Positions 42,138 through 50,841 are shown, numbered from the stretch's first letter. The stretch is 64,000 nt of DNA from Acetomicrobium hydrogeniformans ATCC BAA-1850 (GCF_000160455.2 NZ_ACJX03000001.1:816001-880000); one strand, 5' to 3'. The notes: generated by a model from the sequence alone, not told the origin. Made by a program: numbers and translations.

Positions 42138-42210
42138 TAACTATATTTAATATAACTAGATCCAGGGGAACTATTTGTGTCCGCCACGCGTTCTTTCTTA
42201 CTAAAACTTT

Positions 42211-42373
42211 TTATTTTAATAAAACATAAAAGAGCCTGTCCCTCGGCCCGTCGAATTCGCAGAAAAATACGCCCTGCCAGGTGCCGAGCATGAGGCAGCC
42301 TTCGTGAACAGGTATGGTTTGCGATGCTCCAAGCAGACTTGATTTTATGTGGGCGTCGGAGTTGCCCTCGAGG
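42211..42373 (-). pseudogene. Truncated yjbQ (3' fragment)
   Basis: Encodes only the last 54 or so residues of the YjbQ/UPF0047 family ([19 protein letters not shown] through [13 protein letters not shown]). Upstream of 42373 the frame runs into unrelated bases at the mazF 3' end. It is a duplicate of the 3' part of the gene at 44038-44423 with a few substitutions. Confidence 0.85.
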
Positions 42374-42391
42374 AATGTTTCATACCGTAGC

Positions 42392-42751
42392 CTATCCATC
42401 CAGGCCAAAGACGATCTTTAGGGCATCGTCGATCTTTGACATCACGTCTTCTTCAAGTTCGCCGCGCACCCTGACAAGGCGCTCGGCGTAATCGACGGGC
42501 CTGGTCTGCAGGCAGTCAGCGACGGATTTTTTGGTCAGTCCGTTTCGGGGGGTCGGATCTATTTCCACGTTTGTGATAATCCTGGCCTTCTTTTCGCTCC
42601 AGGCCGTTACGGGCACCACCTGAACGACGGGAACGCGCTCGTTGTAAACGTCGTTGGTAACGACCACGCAGGGGCGAACTTTTCCCGTCTCGGAGCCCTT
42701 CGTGGGATCAAGGTCGATGTCTATTACCATCCCCCGTTTTAACACGCTCAT
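42392..42751 (-). CDS. mazF: MazF/PemK family toxin (mRNA interferase)
   Basis: 119 aa. The MazF fold is recognisable from [44 protein letters not shown] and [19 protein letters not shown]. By family it cuts mRNA at short sequences unless bound by the antitoxin. The ATG at 42749-42751 overlaps the antitoxin stop (ATGA). It lies in the cassette bounded by DR2. Confidence 0.9.
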   Translation of the reverse strand: MSVLKRGMVIDIDLDPTKGSETGKVRPCVVVTNDVYNERVPVVQVVPVTAWSEKKARIITNVEIDPTPRNGLTKKSVADCLQTRPVDYAERLVRVRGELEEDVMSKIDDALKIVFGLDG

Positions 42752-42981
42752 GACGGCCACTCCGCGGTGTTTGCCTTCGTCCATTCTCGGGACTCGGCGT
42801 CCTCCTCGTAAACTTGGGCGTAAAGGGCCGCCGATTCGCGCAAACGTCGATTGGCCATATCCTTCACATATAGATCCAGGGCAAAACGAACCATTTCGCT
42901 TTTATCCTTGAATCCGAAGCGCTTGAACTGTTCAAGCAATTTGACGTGCGATTCATCGAGTCCGACCTTGACCTGTTTCAT
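42748..42981 (-). CDS. Ribbon-helix-helix antitoxin (MazE-like partner)
   Basis: 77 aa. The N-terminal ribbon-helix-helix reads KQVKVGLDESHVKLLEQFKR...DKSEMVRFALDLYV; the C terminus (ALYAQVYEEDAESREWTKA) would wrap the toxin. RBS AAAGGAGGGTTCAC precedes the ATG. It is expected to repress its own promoter. Confidence 0.85.
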   Translation of the reverse strand: MKQVKVGLDESHVKLLEQFKRFGFKDKSEMVRFALDLYVKDMANRRLRESAALYAQVYEEDAESREWTKANTAEWPS

Positions 42982-43166
42982 GTGAACCCTCCTTTAGGCC
43001 CTACATCTGGGTCCAATAAATAGTGCCATTGGTAACTGCTATTATAGGGTCTAGAAAATGGAGGGTCAAGCCGGCGAGTTGCCTCACCTAAAACCTAAAC
43101 GAAAACGATTCGTTGCCTCACGAAAAAACCTGGACGAAAGGTTTACGATTTCTCCGGGGTCATTGA

Positions 43167-43410
43167 CCTAGGAGGGAGGAAGGCACGGTTAGGCTGACGA
43201 TAGACCGACTTTCCGAAGAGGTCAAGAAGCTTGCTCGGGTTATCGCGGATATGACGGAGGACGACGAAGTAATACAGCTGATCAAGACAATACCGGGAGC
43301 GGAGTTGATCACGGCAGCGACGATCCGGGCATTTACCGACGATATCCGACGGCAGCGAAGTACGCGGCATATGCCGGGCTGGTCCCATGTGTGCCGCCCC
43401 GTAACCCTCC
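43167..43410 (+). mobile_element. IS110-family transposase remnant (frameshifted C-terminal part)
   Basis: The plus strand encodes LTIDRLSEEVKKLARVIAD and then IQLIKTIPGAELITAATIRAF, matching the Transposase_20 (IS116/IS110) region. After DDIRR (near 43353) the match continues in another frame as AKYAAYAGLVPCVPPRN. The N-terminal DEDD domain and both ends are missing. It is dead, but shows that an insertion sequence once visited this cassette. Confidence 0.75.
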
Positions 43411-43420
43411 GCCGGGAAGA

Positions 43421-43558
43421 TTATCCCTTGATGACTCGAAGCAGGAACATGATAATGGCTATGACCAGGAGAATATGGATCATGCCCCCTATGGTGTTCG
43501 ATGTCACAAGTCCTAAAAGCCATAGAACGACCAAAACAACAGCAATTGTTGTCAACAT
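43421..43558 (-). CDS. Small membrane protein, lmo0937 type
   Basis: 45-aa protein not obvious in longer-ORF views. MLTTIAVVLVVLWLLGLVTS, then GGMIHILLVIAIIMFLLR, ending VIKG. Two hydrophobic segments and the GLVTS...GG(M/F)IHILLVIAI pattern match the lmo0937 family of short membrane proteins of unknown function. AGGTG is 7 nt before the ATG at 43556-43558. It overlaps the tail of the IS110 remnant on the other strand. Confidence 0.75.
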   Translation of the reverse strand: MLTTIAVVLVVLWLLGLVTSNTIGGMIHILLVIAIIMFLLRVIKG

Positions 43559-43730
43559 TCCGTTCACCTCACTATTTTCGATCCTCCCTTGCGGAAGGAA
43601 CAGGATCCCCCCAAACCTATTGCGCCCTTGTAGAAATTAGGATGATCACAATTCCATGGGATCCTTTCACCATGTCAGCCATGGTACCGACATCTTCCTG
43701 GCCGGACATTCCCTGAACAACTTAACGAAA

Positions 43731-44200
43731 AAAGGATCATCGTTTCCCCGAAACCATATATATCTTTTATATCACGAACATATTATTTTGACAATAGGGC
43801 AAACTTTCAAAATAATAAAATTTTCTGCATGAAAATTCCACGTGAACTCGCTGGGAATTCACAACCGGTACACGTGACGACCCCACCCGGTACGCCTGGA
43901 GACCCCCTCCAGTACACGTAGCGACCCCCTCCGGTTCGCCTGGCGACCCCTAACTATATTTAATATAACTAGATTTATATAACTAGATCCAGGGGAACTA
44001 TTTGTGTCCGCCACGCGTTCTTTCTTACTAAAACTTTTTATTTTAATAAAACATAAAAGCACCTGTCCCTCGGCCCGTCGAACTCGCAGAAAAATACGCC
44101 CTGCCAGGTACCGAGCACGAGGCGGCCTTCGTGAACGGGTATGGTTTGCGATGCTCCAAGCAGACTTGATTTTATGTGGGCGTCGGAGTTGTCCTCGAGG
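43731..44200 (-). repeat. Direct repeat DR2, copy B
   Basis: 470 bp, homologous to 41961-42373, and attached here to the longer yjbQ gene. The extra length comes from two additional 22-bp units and a short TATATAACTAGA duplication near 43970-43985. Confidence 0.9.
43865..43950. repeat. Four degenerate 22-bp tandem units (minisatellite)
   Basis: Four imperfect units, each about CCGGTACRCSTGGCGACCCC, lie behind the yjbQ stop in copy B. Variation between units is at fixed positions (CACGT versus CGCCT). Copy A has two units. Confidence 0.7.
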
Positions 44201-44423
44201 TGCGAATACTCTCCCTTACGCGGAGCCAAGTTCTTAAGCTGTCTCAAGATGTCCTCCCTGACGCTCGGATCGGCGTCTTCGTTTATCGTAACGGCCGCAG
44301 TGGTGTGGGGACATAAACCACACATAAGCCCTCCTTTATACCTGAAGACCTCACGTCCTCTTCCACCGTACGCGTAATGTCTATAAGCTCCTCACGAGCC
44401 TTAGTGCGCAACGTATGAGCCAT
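44038..44423 (-). pseudogene. yjbQ: yjbQ (UPF0047, secondary thiamine-phosphate synthase family) with a -1 frameshift
   Basis: From ATG 44421-44423 the frame reads [20 protein letters not shown]...GLCVVYV, then the next residues are out of frame. The continuation [21 protein letters not shown]...DGPRDRCFYVLLK is in another frame. One C appears to be missing in the CCCC run at 44307-44311, where a PHTTAA codon series needs five. Total length with the base restored is about 128 aa, close to the family norm. It is either a pseudogene, a sequencing error or a slippery site. Family members are small trimeric enzymes with a conserved His and are not essential. Confidence 0.75.
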
Positions 44424-44448
44424 AAACACCTAAAACACCTCCCATTGC

Positions 44449-45678
44449 TCATTCGTACCGAAGTGCATCTATGGGGTTTAAAAGGGAAGCCTTGTAGGCG
44501 GGGTACAAGCCGAAGACGATGCCAACCAATGCGGAAAAGCCAAAGGACAAGGCAACGGAGCCCGGAAGCACCACGGTCTGCCAGCTGAAGGCTTGCGACA
44601 GCACGTAAGACAGCAGCGCCCCAAGGAAGACCCCCACCGCTCCGCCGGTCATGGAAAGCATCCCCGACTCCACCAGAAACTGAAGCATTATGTCCTTTGA
44701 AGTCGCGCCGACGGCCATGCGAATACCTATCTCCCTGGTGCGCTCGGTGACGGAAACGAGCATTACGTTCATTATGCCGATACCGCCCACCAGCAGCGAT
44801 ACCGATGCTATAGAGCCCAAAAGAAGGGACATCACCTTCATGGATTCTTGGGCTGCTTCCATGGCCTGCTGCATATTTCTCACGGTGAAGTCGTCGTCCT
44901 GTGGATTTGATATCTTGTGGCGCTGTCTCAACAGCAGGGTCACCTCTTCCTGGGCTCTGTCCATTAGGTCTTCTGACTTGACCTTTACCGTTATGGAAGA
45001 AACCATGTCTGGTCTTGGCATGCCAAAAAGCCTCTTTTGCGCCGTCGTTACGGGCACCATGACTACGTCGTCCTGATCCCTGCCCCAGCTCGACTCGCCC
45101 TTGGGCTCAAGTACGCCTATCACCTGAAAGGGTATGTTTTTTATCCTAATCGTCTCCCCTACGGGGTCGGAATAGCCAAAAAGCTCTTGCGCCACGGTCG
45201 TCCCAAGTATGGCCACCTTGGCGGCACTTCTTATGTCCTGCTCCGTGAAGGGACGCCCCAACATCAGCTGCCAGTCGTTGACCACGAATACTCCTTCAGT
45301 AACGCCTGAAATTTGGGTTGACCAGTTTTGGTTTCCGTAGACCACCTGAGCCACCCCTGAGTATTGGGCCAGCACTTCTTCGATGGACGGACATTCCTCT
45401 TTTATGGCCGTGGCGTCGCTTAAAGTCAGCGAGGGGATGCTGCCGGCGCCCATGCGGATGCCTCCCGAGGTTACCGTCCCGGGCCGTATCGTGAGCAGAT
45501 TGCTTCCCATGCTGGACATGACGCTTTTTATCTGAAAAGTAGCGCCCGCACCCAGCGCAAGCATAGCTATGACCGCCCCAACGCCTATGACTATGCCTAA
45601 CATGGCAAGGCCCGATCGCATCTTGTTTGAAACTATGGCCCTGAAGGAAACGCGGCAGGTCTCGACAAAGGATATCAT
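44449..45678 (-). CDS. MacB-type ABC transporter permease (FtsX/MacB_PCD)
   Basis: 409 aa. One N-terminal helix (about 18-42), a large periplasmic MacB domain (about 45-245) and three C-terminal helices. GIVIGVGAVIAMLALG and GGIGIMNVMLVSVTERTREIGIRMAVGA are the diagnostic FtsX sequences; the end reads GLYPAYKASLLNPIDALRYE. ATGA overlap with the ATPase gene. Together they make a split MacB, in contrast to the fused enterobacterial form. Confidence 0.92.
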   Translation of the reverse strand: MISFVETCRVSFRAIVSNKMRSGLAMLGIVIGVGAVIAMLALGAGATFQIKSVMSSMGSNLLTIRPGTVTSGGIRMGAGSIPSLTLSDATAIKEECPSIEEVLAQYSGVAQVVYGNQNWSTQISGVTEGVFVVNDWQLMLGRPFTEQDIRSAAKVAILGTTVAQELFGYSDPVGETIRIKNIPFQVIGVLEPKGESSWGRDQDDVVMVPVTTAQKRLFGMPRPDMVSSITVKVKSEDLMDRAQEEVTLLLRQRHKISNPQDDDFTVRNMQQAMEAAQESMKVMSLLLGSIASVSLLVGGIGIMNVMLVSVTERTREIGIRMAVGATSKDIMLQFLVESGMLSMTGGAVGVFLGALLSYVLSQAFSWQTVVLPGSVALSFGFSALVGIVFGLYPAYKASLLNPIDALRYE

Positions 45679-46388
45679 TCGACATCCACCCGACTTTCGA
45701 CTGTTTCCTTCGACCCGTCGCTCGATATCAAGCCGTCTAAAACACCTATGACCCTCTTTCCATAGCTTGCGATGTTGCTGTCGTGAGTCACGAGCACCAC
45801 CGTTATGCCCCGTTTTTCGTTCAAACTCACCAACATTTCCATTACCTGAGCACCGGCCTTGGAATCCAGGCTTCCCGTCGGCTCGTCGGCCAAAAGAAGG
45901 GGGGCATCGTTCACCAGCGCCCTAGCTATGGCCACTCTCTGCTGCTGGCCTCCCGAGAGCTGGTTCGGCCTGTGATCGGCCCAATCAAGCAAACCCACCA
46001 GCTCCAGCGCCTCCTCGGCCTTCCGCTTTCGCTCTGCCGTTGGAAATCCCGCGTAGAGCATGGGAAGTTCCACGTTTTCCATGGCATTCATCCTGGGAAG
46101 GAGGTTAAACCCCTGAAATACGAAGCCGATCTTTGCGTTTCTGACGCGGGCCAGCTCATCTCTCGTCATGTCGGTGATCTCCCTGCCGTCCAGCAGATAG
46201 GAGCCGGACGTGGGCACATCCAGGGCTCCCAATATGTGCATGAGGGTTGATTTGCCCGACCCCGAAGGACCCATTATTATCACGAATTCTCCCTTTTCGA
46301 CAGAAAAGGAAACCCCCTTCAGGGCCTCGAACTCCACGCCGTCCATCCTGTAAACCTTTCGTACGTCTTTCACCTCTATTAACGCCAT
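45675..46388 (-). CDS. MacB/LolD-type ABC transporter ATPase
   Basis: About 237 aa. Walker [11 protein letters not shown]-loop [12 protein letters not shown], signature LSGGQQQR, Walker [13 protein letters not shown] and switch VLVTHDSN are present. I prefer ATG 46386-46388 over a TTG two codons upstream. It drives the permease encoded next. Third gene of the tolC-adaptor-ATPase-permease operon. Confidence 0.93.
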   Translation of the reverse strand: MALIEVKDVRKVYRMDGVEFEALKGVSFSVEKGEFVIIMGPSGSGKSTLMHILGALDVPTSGSYLLDGREITDMTRDELARVRNAKIGFVFQGFNLLPRMNAMENVELPMLYAGFPTAERKRKAEEALELVGLLDWADHRPNQLSGGQQQRVAIARALVNDAPLLLADEPTGSLDSKAGAQVMEMLVSLNEKRGITVVLVTHDSNIASYGKRVIGVLDGLISSDGSKETVESRVDVE

Positions 46389-46403
46389 TTCCAACCCCTC
46401 TCC

Positions 46404-47558
46404 CTAGAAGGGAAATCTCCTTGCGCTTGCCCTTCCCTTTGTGGAGCCTGCTTCCTCGCCGATTATGACGCGATCGCCCTCTTTAAGATCGTCGCTTTTT
46501 ATCTCCACGTAAGCTCCGTCGGTTATTCCCGTCTCTACCTGTACGGGAAGGGGGCGTCCCTCCTCCAGTACCCAAAGGACCCGGCCTCGCAGGAGTTCTC
46601 CTTCGTAAGCGGAAGGCCTGTACCTGAAGGCAGCGCTCGGCACAGCTAGGACGTTCTCCTTTTTATCGGTAATTATGGTCACGTTTGCCGTCATGCCGGG
46701 TTTTAACATCAAATCGGGATTGGACACGTCGATAATCACAGGATAGGTCACGACGTTTTCAACCACGCTTGAAGCTATCCTCACCTGCTTTATCCTGCCC
46801 GAAAAGATGGCGTTGGGGTAGGCATCGACTGTGAAGGTCACGCTAAGGCCTTCTTTGACTTCCCCTATGTCTGCCTCATCGACGTTCGTTTCGATCTGCA
46901 TTTTGGTGAGGTCTTGGGCTATCGTAAAAAGCGTAGGCGTTTGAAAGCTTGCAGCCACCGTCTGTCCTACGTCCACGTCGCGGGAGACCACTATGCCATC
47001 TACGGGAGAGTAGATCCTGGTGTAGCCGAGGTCGGTCTCGACCTTCTTTAATGAAGCCTGAGCCTGAAGGACGTTCGCATCGGCCTCGCTTACGCCTGCC
47101 ACTGCAAGGTCGTAGTTGGTCTGGGCAGAATCTAGGTCGCTCCTTGCGATTAAATCCCTCTCCCAGAGCATCTTCTGGCGGTCGAGGTTTCTTTTCGCAT
47201 CGGCAAGGGTGGCCTGTGCCCTCTGCAGCCCGGCCTTTGCCTGCATGAGGTTGGCCTTTGCCTGCTCCACCTGAGCTTCAAAGGTGGTGGGATCTATGAG
47301 GGCTATTATCTGCCCCTTATTCACGATGGAGTTGTAATCTACGTAGATTTCCCTTATAGTCCCTGAGACCTGAGTTCCCACTTCTACGGTCGTCACCGCC
47401 GAAACGTTTCCTATGGCAGTCACGAAAGAAGAGATATCGCACCTTTCGACGGGCGCCATATCGTAGTATACGCCCTCCTTCCTGCTAAAAAACCCCCTGC
47501 CAAAGGCCGCGAAAAGCACCGCTCCTATGACGAGGACAAATAACATCTTCTTTTTCAC
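46404..47558 (-). CDS. Periplasmic adaptor of a tripartite efflux pump (MacA/HlyD family)
   Basis: 384 aa. N-terminal membrane anchor (about 5-20), lipoyl half-motifs (VTTVEVGTQVSGTIREIYVDYNSIVNKGQIIALID and YTRIYSPVDGIVVSRDVDVGQTV, shortened here as seen), a long coiled coil (about 80-150) and beta-barrel plus membrane-proximal domains. The start is GTG, sharing bases with the tolC-like stop. It bridges the ABC pump and the outer-membrane channel to export macrolides, peptides or siderophore-like compounds; substrate unknown. Confidence 0.92.
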   Translation of the reverse strand: MKKKMLFVLVIGAVLFAAFGRGFFSRKEGVYYDMAPVERCDISSFVTAIGNVSAVTTVEVGTQVSGTIREIYVDYNSIVNKGQIIALIDPTTFEAQVEQAKANLMQAKAGLQRAQATLADAKRNLDRQKMLWERDLIARSDLDSAQTNYDLAVAGVSEADANVLQAQASLKKVETDLGYTRIYSPVDGIVVSRDVDVGQTVAASFQTPTLFTIAQDLTKMQIETNVDEADIGEVKEGLSVTFTVDAYPNAIFSGRIKQVRIASSVVENVVTYPVIIDVSNPDLMLKPGMTANVTIITDKKENVLAVPSAAFRYRPSAYEGELLRGRVLWVLEEGRPLPVQVETGITDGAYVEIKSDDLKEGDRVIIGEEAGSTKGRASARRFPF

Positions 47559-48850
47559 GGTAAATTCTCTCCCATCGCGCTTTTAAGCGTAATTTCGGCC
47601 ATCCTGTAATCGTAAAGTGCCTGAACGTAATTTTTCCTGGCGTCGTTTAAAGCCACCGTGGCATCCGTAACCTCTATGGGGCTTCCAACTCCCGCCTGAT
47701 ATCTTCCAAGGGCCAGCTCCAGGTTTTCCTCCGCCTGCCTTACCATAAGCCTGGACACTTCCACGCTTTCGCCGTATTCGATCAAGGAAAGATAACCCTC
47801 TTCGATTTCGAGGGAGATGTTGTTTCTCAAGGATGAAGTGGCCAACTTAACTTCCTCCAGGTTGGCGGCTGCTTCCTTCGTCTGATATTCCACGAGATGT
47901 CCGTCAAAAAGGGGAATGCTCATGGTCATGCCGAAGTTCCATCCCTCATCCAGGGGGAAATCCCTGCCCTCAAAATTATAGGCTGCGTAGGCCGAAAGAG
48001 TCGGAGAATCGCCTCTGGCAGCAAGCTCCAGCGATTTTTGTGCCGTGACCTCGCTGGTTTCCTGAGCCTTGAGGTCCGGCCTGTTGTCAAAAGCCCTCGC
48101 CAGCGCCTCCTGTTTCGTTATATCGTAGACCTTGAAGTCCATGTCATCGGCTATGTCATAGGAGGGCGTGTCGGCAAAGCCCATGGCGTTGCTCAAGGTC
48201 TTCCAGGCTATCTCAAGCGAGGATCTGGCCTTTATTAGCTCGAGGCGGGCGTTGCTCAAATCCACCTGCGCCTTCGTTACATCGAAGCGGGGCGCCGTAC
48301 CTGCTTCGTAAAAGCCCTGAGCCTGCCTTAAGTGTTCCTCAAACTGTCTCACCGTATCCTCGGCCACGGAGACGTTTCTCTTAGCAGCCAGCACCCCGTA
48401 GTAGGCCTCCGAGACGCCGTAGGCAATATTTCTTTTCCTGTTGTCCGCCTCAAATCCTGTCGCTGTGACGTTTTCTCTCTCAATGCCTATCTTCCTTTCC
48501 CGCTGACCGAAGTCGGTTATAACTTGAGATAGGGAGATGTTGCTGGAGTAATTTGAGTGGGTGCTTCCGCCTGCTGGAGAGCTTCTCGAGTAGTTGGTGG
48601 ATGCGGACAGCTCGGGGTAATTTTGCGACATTGCCTGGCCAACCCTGCTTTCCTGGGCTTCAACCTTCTTTTGAGCGCCCATGACGTCGGGATGGGCCTG
48701 AAGGGCTATCTCTATACATTGCTCCAAGGTTAAAAGATCGCCCTCTTGTAGCATTAAGGTCTCGGCCTGAGAAGGCGAAGGTCCGAATAAAGCTGCCGAA
48801 TAAATAAAAATTGACGCCAAGATTAATTTAGTCCGAGCCTTCAAATGCAT
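47555..48850 (-). CDS. tolC: TolC-family outer-membrane channel
   Basis: About 431 aa. Signal peptide (residues about 1-29, ending PSQA). Two OEP repeats follow: the first with LTLEQCIEIALQAHPDV and the second with ALARAFDNRPDLKAQE, ending VQALYDYRMAEITLKSAMG. The ATG at 48848-48850 follows AAAGGAGC. First gene of the efflux operon. It is direct evidence for an outer membrane. Confidence 0.9.
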   Translation of the reverse strand: MHLKARTKLILASIFIYSAALFGPSPSQAETLMLQEGDLLTLEQCIEIALQAHPDVMGAQKKVEAQESRVGQAMSQNYPELSASTNYSRSSPAGGSTHSNYSSNISLSQVITDFGQRERKIGIERENVTATGFEADNRKRNIAYGVSEAYYGVLAAKRNVSVAEDTVRQFEEHLRQAQGFYEAGTAPRFDVTKAQVDLSNARLELIKARSSLEIAWKTLSNAMGFADTPSYDIADDMDFKVYDITKQEALARAFDNRPDLKAQETSEVTAQKSLELAARGDSPTLSAYAAYNFEGRDFPLDEGWNFGMTMSIPLFDGHLVEYQTKEAAANLEEVKLATSSLRNNISLEIEEGYLSLIEYGESVEVSRLMVRQAEENLELALGRYQAGVGSPIEVTDATVALNDARKNYVQALYDYRMAEITLKSAMGENLP

Positions 48851-48983
48851 TTTGCTCCTTTCTATCTTTTTCTGTAATTTTATTATAATATTTATGCAAT
48901 GCAATCCGTACTTACACCTACACCTGTTTTAACATTAAAGTCCTGTTAAGGCCACTGAATTCGAAAAAAGGAGTGATGTAGGG

Positions 48984-50201
48984 TTGGACATAATGTCATT
49001 GCTGGGTAAAAGGGTCACCGAGAGGATCAAACCTTCCGCCATCACGGAGATGATGATACTCGTAAAGAAACACAAGGCAATTTCGCTGACGGCGGGCGAG
49101 CCCTCGAGCGAGATGTATCCCGTAGATCTGCTGCGGGAGACCATCGAGAGGGCTTTGAGGGATCCCGGAATCCTCAGCTACTACCCCCTTTCCACGGGGA
49201 TAACGGAGCTTAGGGAATGGATAGCCGAATGGATGAAGGAAGACGGACTTTTGCCGCAAAGCTACGGCGGGGAAAACGTGATAATGACTAACGGGTCGCA
49301 GGACGGGCTTAACCTCGTTTCCGAGGCCTTTGTAGAGGCGGGCGACACGGTGCTTACGGAAAGCCCAACTTATCCGGAGGCCCTTCTTGCCTTCGGCAAG
49401 GAAGGGGCAAGGTTCGTAAGCGTCCCCGTCGACAAGGACGGCCCTATAATCGAGGAAATGGAAAGGGTTTTATCTCAAAACAAGGTTAAACTCTTTTACA
49501 CGATAGTGAACTTCCAAAATCCCTCGGGCTGTGTGACGACGGAGGAGCGGAAGAAAAGGATATTGGAGCTGGCCTCGCGGTACGGCTTTTTGATCATAGA
49601 AGACGATCCCTACAGATACCTCAGGTACGAGGGAAAACACGCAGGGTCTTATATCGGCTTAGCCCAAGATGAGGACAGGGTCATATATCTTGGAAGTTTC
49701 TCGAAGATCATAGCGCCGGGCATAAGGTGCGGATATATGGTCGTGCCCTCAAAGATCACATCTCAAATGGGAGAACTTGTGCTTGCGACGAAGCTGTCCC
49801 TTCCGGCATTTCTGCAGAGGGCGACCTGGGAACTGTTGCGAAATATCGACATGAAAGCCCACCTTGCCAAGCTGGCCGATACCTACAGGACAAGAAGGGA
49901 CGCTCTGCATCGCTTTTTGCAGGAAAAGGCGGTGCCTCAGGGCATGACCTACGACCTGCCCAAGGGAGGGTTTTTCATCTGGGCCCGCGTGCCGTGGCTG
50001 AAGGACTGCTTCGACTTTGCCAAATTTGCGGTGCTTGAAGAAAAGGTAGGCGTCGTTCCTGGGGCTGCCTTTTATCCCGACGTCTTGACTGCCGACAGAT
50101 CCACCTTGAGGCTTTCCTTCGCGAAGGTCCCGCCGGAAACTGCCGAAGAGGCGGGCGAAAGGCTTGGAAGGGCTTTGTCCAGATATAAGGAAACCGGATA
50201 A
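48984..50201 (+). CDS. PLP-dependent aminotransferase, class I/II (2-aminoadipate/branched-chain type)
   Basis: 405-aa fold type I enzyme. Motifs: TNGSQDGLNLVSEAF, VNFQNPSGCVTTEERK, IIEDDPYRYLRYEG and the PLP lysine in GSFSKIIAPGIRCGY. It resembles the LysN/AAT-I group that transaminates aminoadipate, aromatic or branched-chain amino acids. The start is TTG at 48984, 10 nt after AGGAG; ATG at 48993 is possible. It is a single gene, divergent from the efflux operon. Confidence 0.88.
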   Translation: MDIMSLLGKRVTERIKPSAITEMMILVKKHKAISLTAGEPSSEMYPVDLLRETIERALRDPGILSYYPLSTGITELREWIAEWMKEDGLLPQSYGGENVIMTNGSQDGLNLVSEAFVEAGDTVLTESPTYPEALLAFGKEGARFVSVPVDKDGPIIEEMERVLSQNKVKLFYTIVNFQNPSGCVTTEERKKRILELASRYGFLIIEDDPYRYLRYEGKHAGSYIGLAQDEDRVIYLGSFSKIIAPGIRCGYMVVPSKITSQMGELVLATKLSLPAFLQRATWELLRNIDMKAHLAKLADTYRTRRDALHRFLQEKAVPQGMTYDLPKGGFFIWARVPWLKDCFDFAKFAVLEEKVGVVPGAAFYPDVLTADRSTLRLSFAKVPPETAEEAGERLGRALSRYKETG

Positions 50202-50216
50202 AAAGACAAGGATACG

Positions 50217-50260
50217 AAGTTGGCCCCAAAGCATATGCTCGGCTTTGGGGCCAACTTTTT
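50217..50260 (+). terminator. Strong intrinsic terminator behind the aminotransferase gene
   Basis: Perfect 16-bp stem (50217-50232 with 50242-50257), 9-nt loop, then TTTTT to 50260. The minus-strand toxin gene ends 37 bp further on. Confidence 0.92.
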
Positions 50261-50296
50261 CAGTTTAAGAAACAGGATGCCATACCTATATTTCAA

Positions 50297-50566
50297 CTAC
50301 CTGAGATGCCTGTAAGCCTGCCCACGCGGTCGTACGGCTAATACAATTACCGCATTAGCGGAGTTATCTATTGTATAAAGTATCCGCCACCCGCCGACGC
50401 GGGACGAGCGCAGCCCTTCCATATCCGTCAACGGCTTGCTCAACCGTGGATCGAGCGGATCATCGGACAGTTCGTGCAGCCGACTGCGGATACGTTTTTC
50501 AAGTTTGGAGTCCATGCGGTCTAAAGTTTTTACGGCTTCACGGGAGAGTCTTACTTCATAATTCAC
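50297..50566 (-). CDS. RelE/ParE family toxin
   Basis: 89 aa. NYEVRLSREAVKTLDRMD, KRIRSRLHELSDDP, LRSSRVGGWRILYTID and VIVLAVRPRGQAYR match the RelE/ParE fold with its C-terminal basic Arg and Tyr. It overlaps the HTH antitoxin gene by 4 bp. Confidence 0.87.
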   Translation of the reverse strand: MNYEVRLSREAVKTLDRMDSKLEKRIRSRLHELSDDPLDPRLSKPLTDMEGLRSSRVGGWRILYTIDNSANAVIVLAVRPRGQAYRHLR

Positions 50567-50841
50567 AGTCTTTTATCTTGCTCGTACTCTTTCAGCGTCA
50601 CATATCTGCCGGCTTTGATGTCTTCCAGGCCGCGCTTTACAGCTTCCAGGTCATCCCTGCTCAACTTCTCTTCATCGTCATTGCTTGTCTTTAAAAATGC
50701 CTTTAGGTCGCTTTCTCTGATCCGCCACACGCTGCCCACTTTGATTCCTTTTAATTTTCCCTGCCAAAGCCATTTTTTTATCGTCACAGGCGAAAGCGAA
50801 AGGATTTCGGCCGCATCCTTTGGCGTAAGTAGCTTTTCCAT
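50563..50841 (-). CDS. HTH antitoxin with excisionase-type DNA-binding domain
   Basis: About 92 aa. The N-terminal MerR/excisionase-like helix-turn-helix reads LTPKDAAEILSLSPVTIKKW...GKLKGIKVGSVWRI, followed by a charged tail (EEKLSRDDLEAVKRGLEDI). ATG at 50841 is 8 nt after GGAAG. Pairing with a RelE toxin by 4-bp overlap identifies it as an antitoxin with an unusual DNA-binding domain. Confidence 0.8.
   Translation of the reverse strand: MEKLLTPKDAAEILSLSPVTIKKWLWQGKLKGIKVGSVWRIRESDLKAFLKTSNDDEEKLSRDDLEAVKRGLEDIKAGRYVTLKEYEQDKRL

Larger units (their letters stand above)
41961..42373 (-). repeat. Direct repeat DR2, copy A (3' part of yjbQ plus downstream DNA)
   Basis: 413 bp matching 43731-44200 in the same orientation. 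Sequence agreement is high in the yjbQ part and the flanking AT-rich part. The copies differ mainly by the number of 22-bp units (two here, four in copy B) and a short TATATAACTAGA duplication in B. Homology ends at the CTCGAGG at 42373. Confidence 0.9.

Noticed and set aside
42374-42408. N-terminal 12 residues of the short frame in the yjbQ fragment
   Set aside because: These codons lie outside the repeat and come from the mazF 3' end in another frame; not part of the yjbQ remnant.
43560-43730. Possible gene fragment between the small membrane protein and DR2 copy B
   Set aside because: Short open pieces are visible on both strands but none has a start, RBS or recognisable motif.
43865-43950. 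CRISPR-like array
   Set aside because: The units are tandem and degenerate with no unique spacers and no cas genes nearby.
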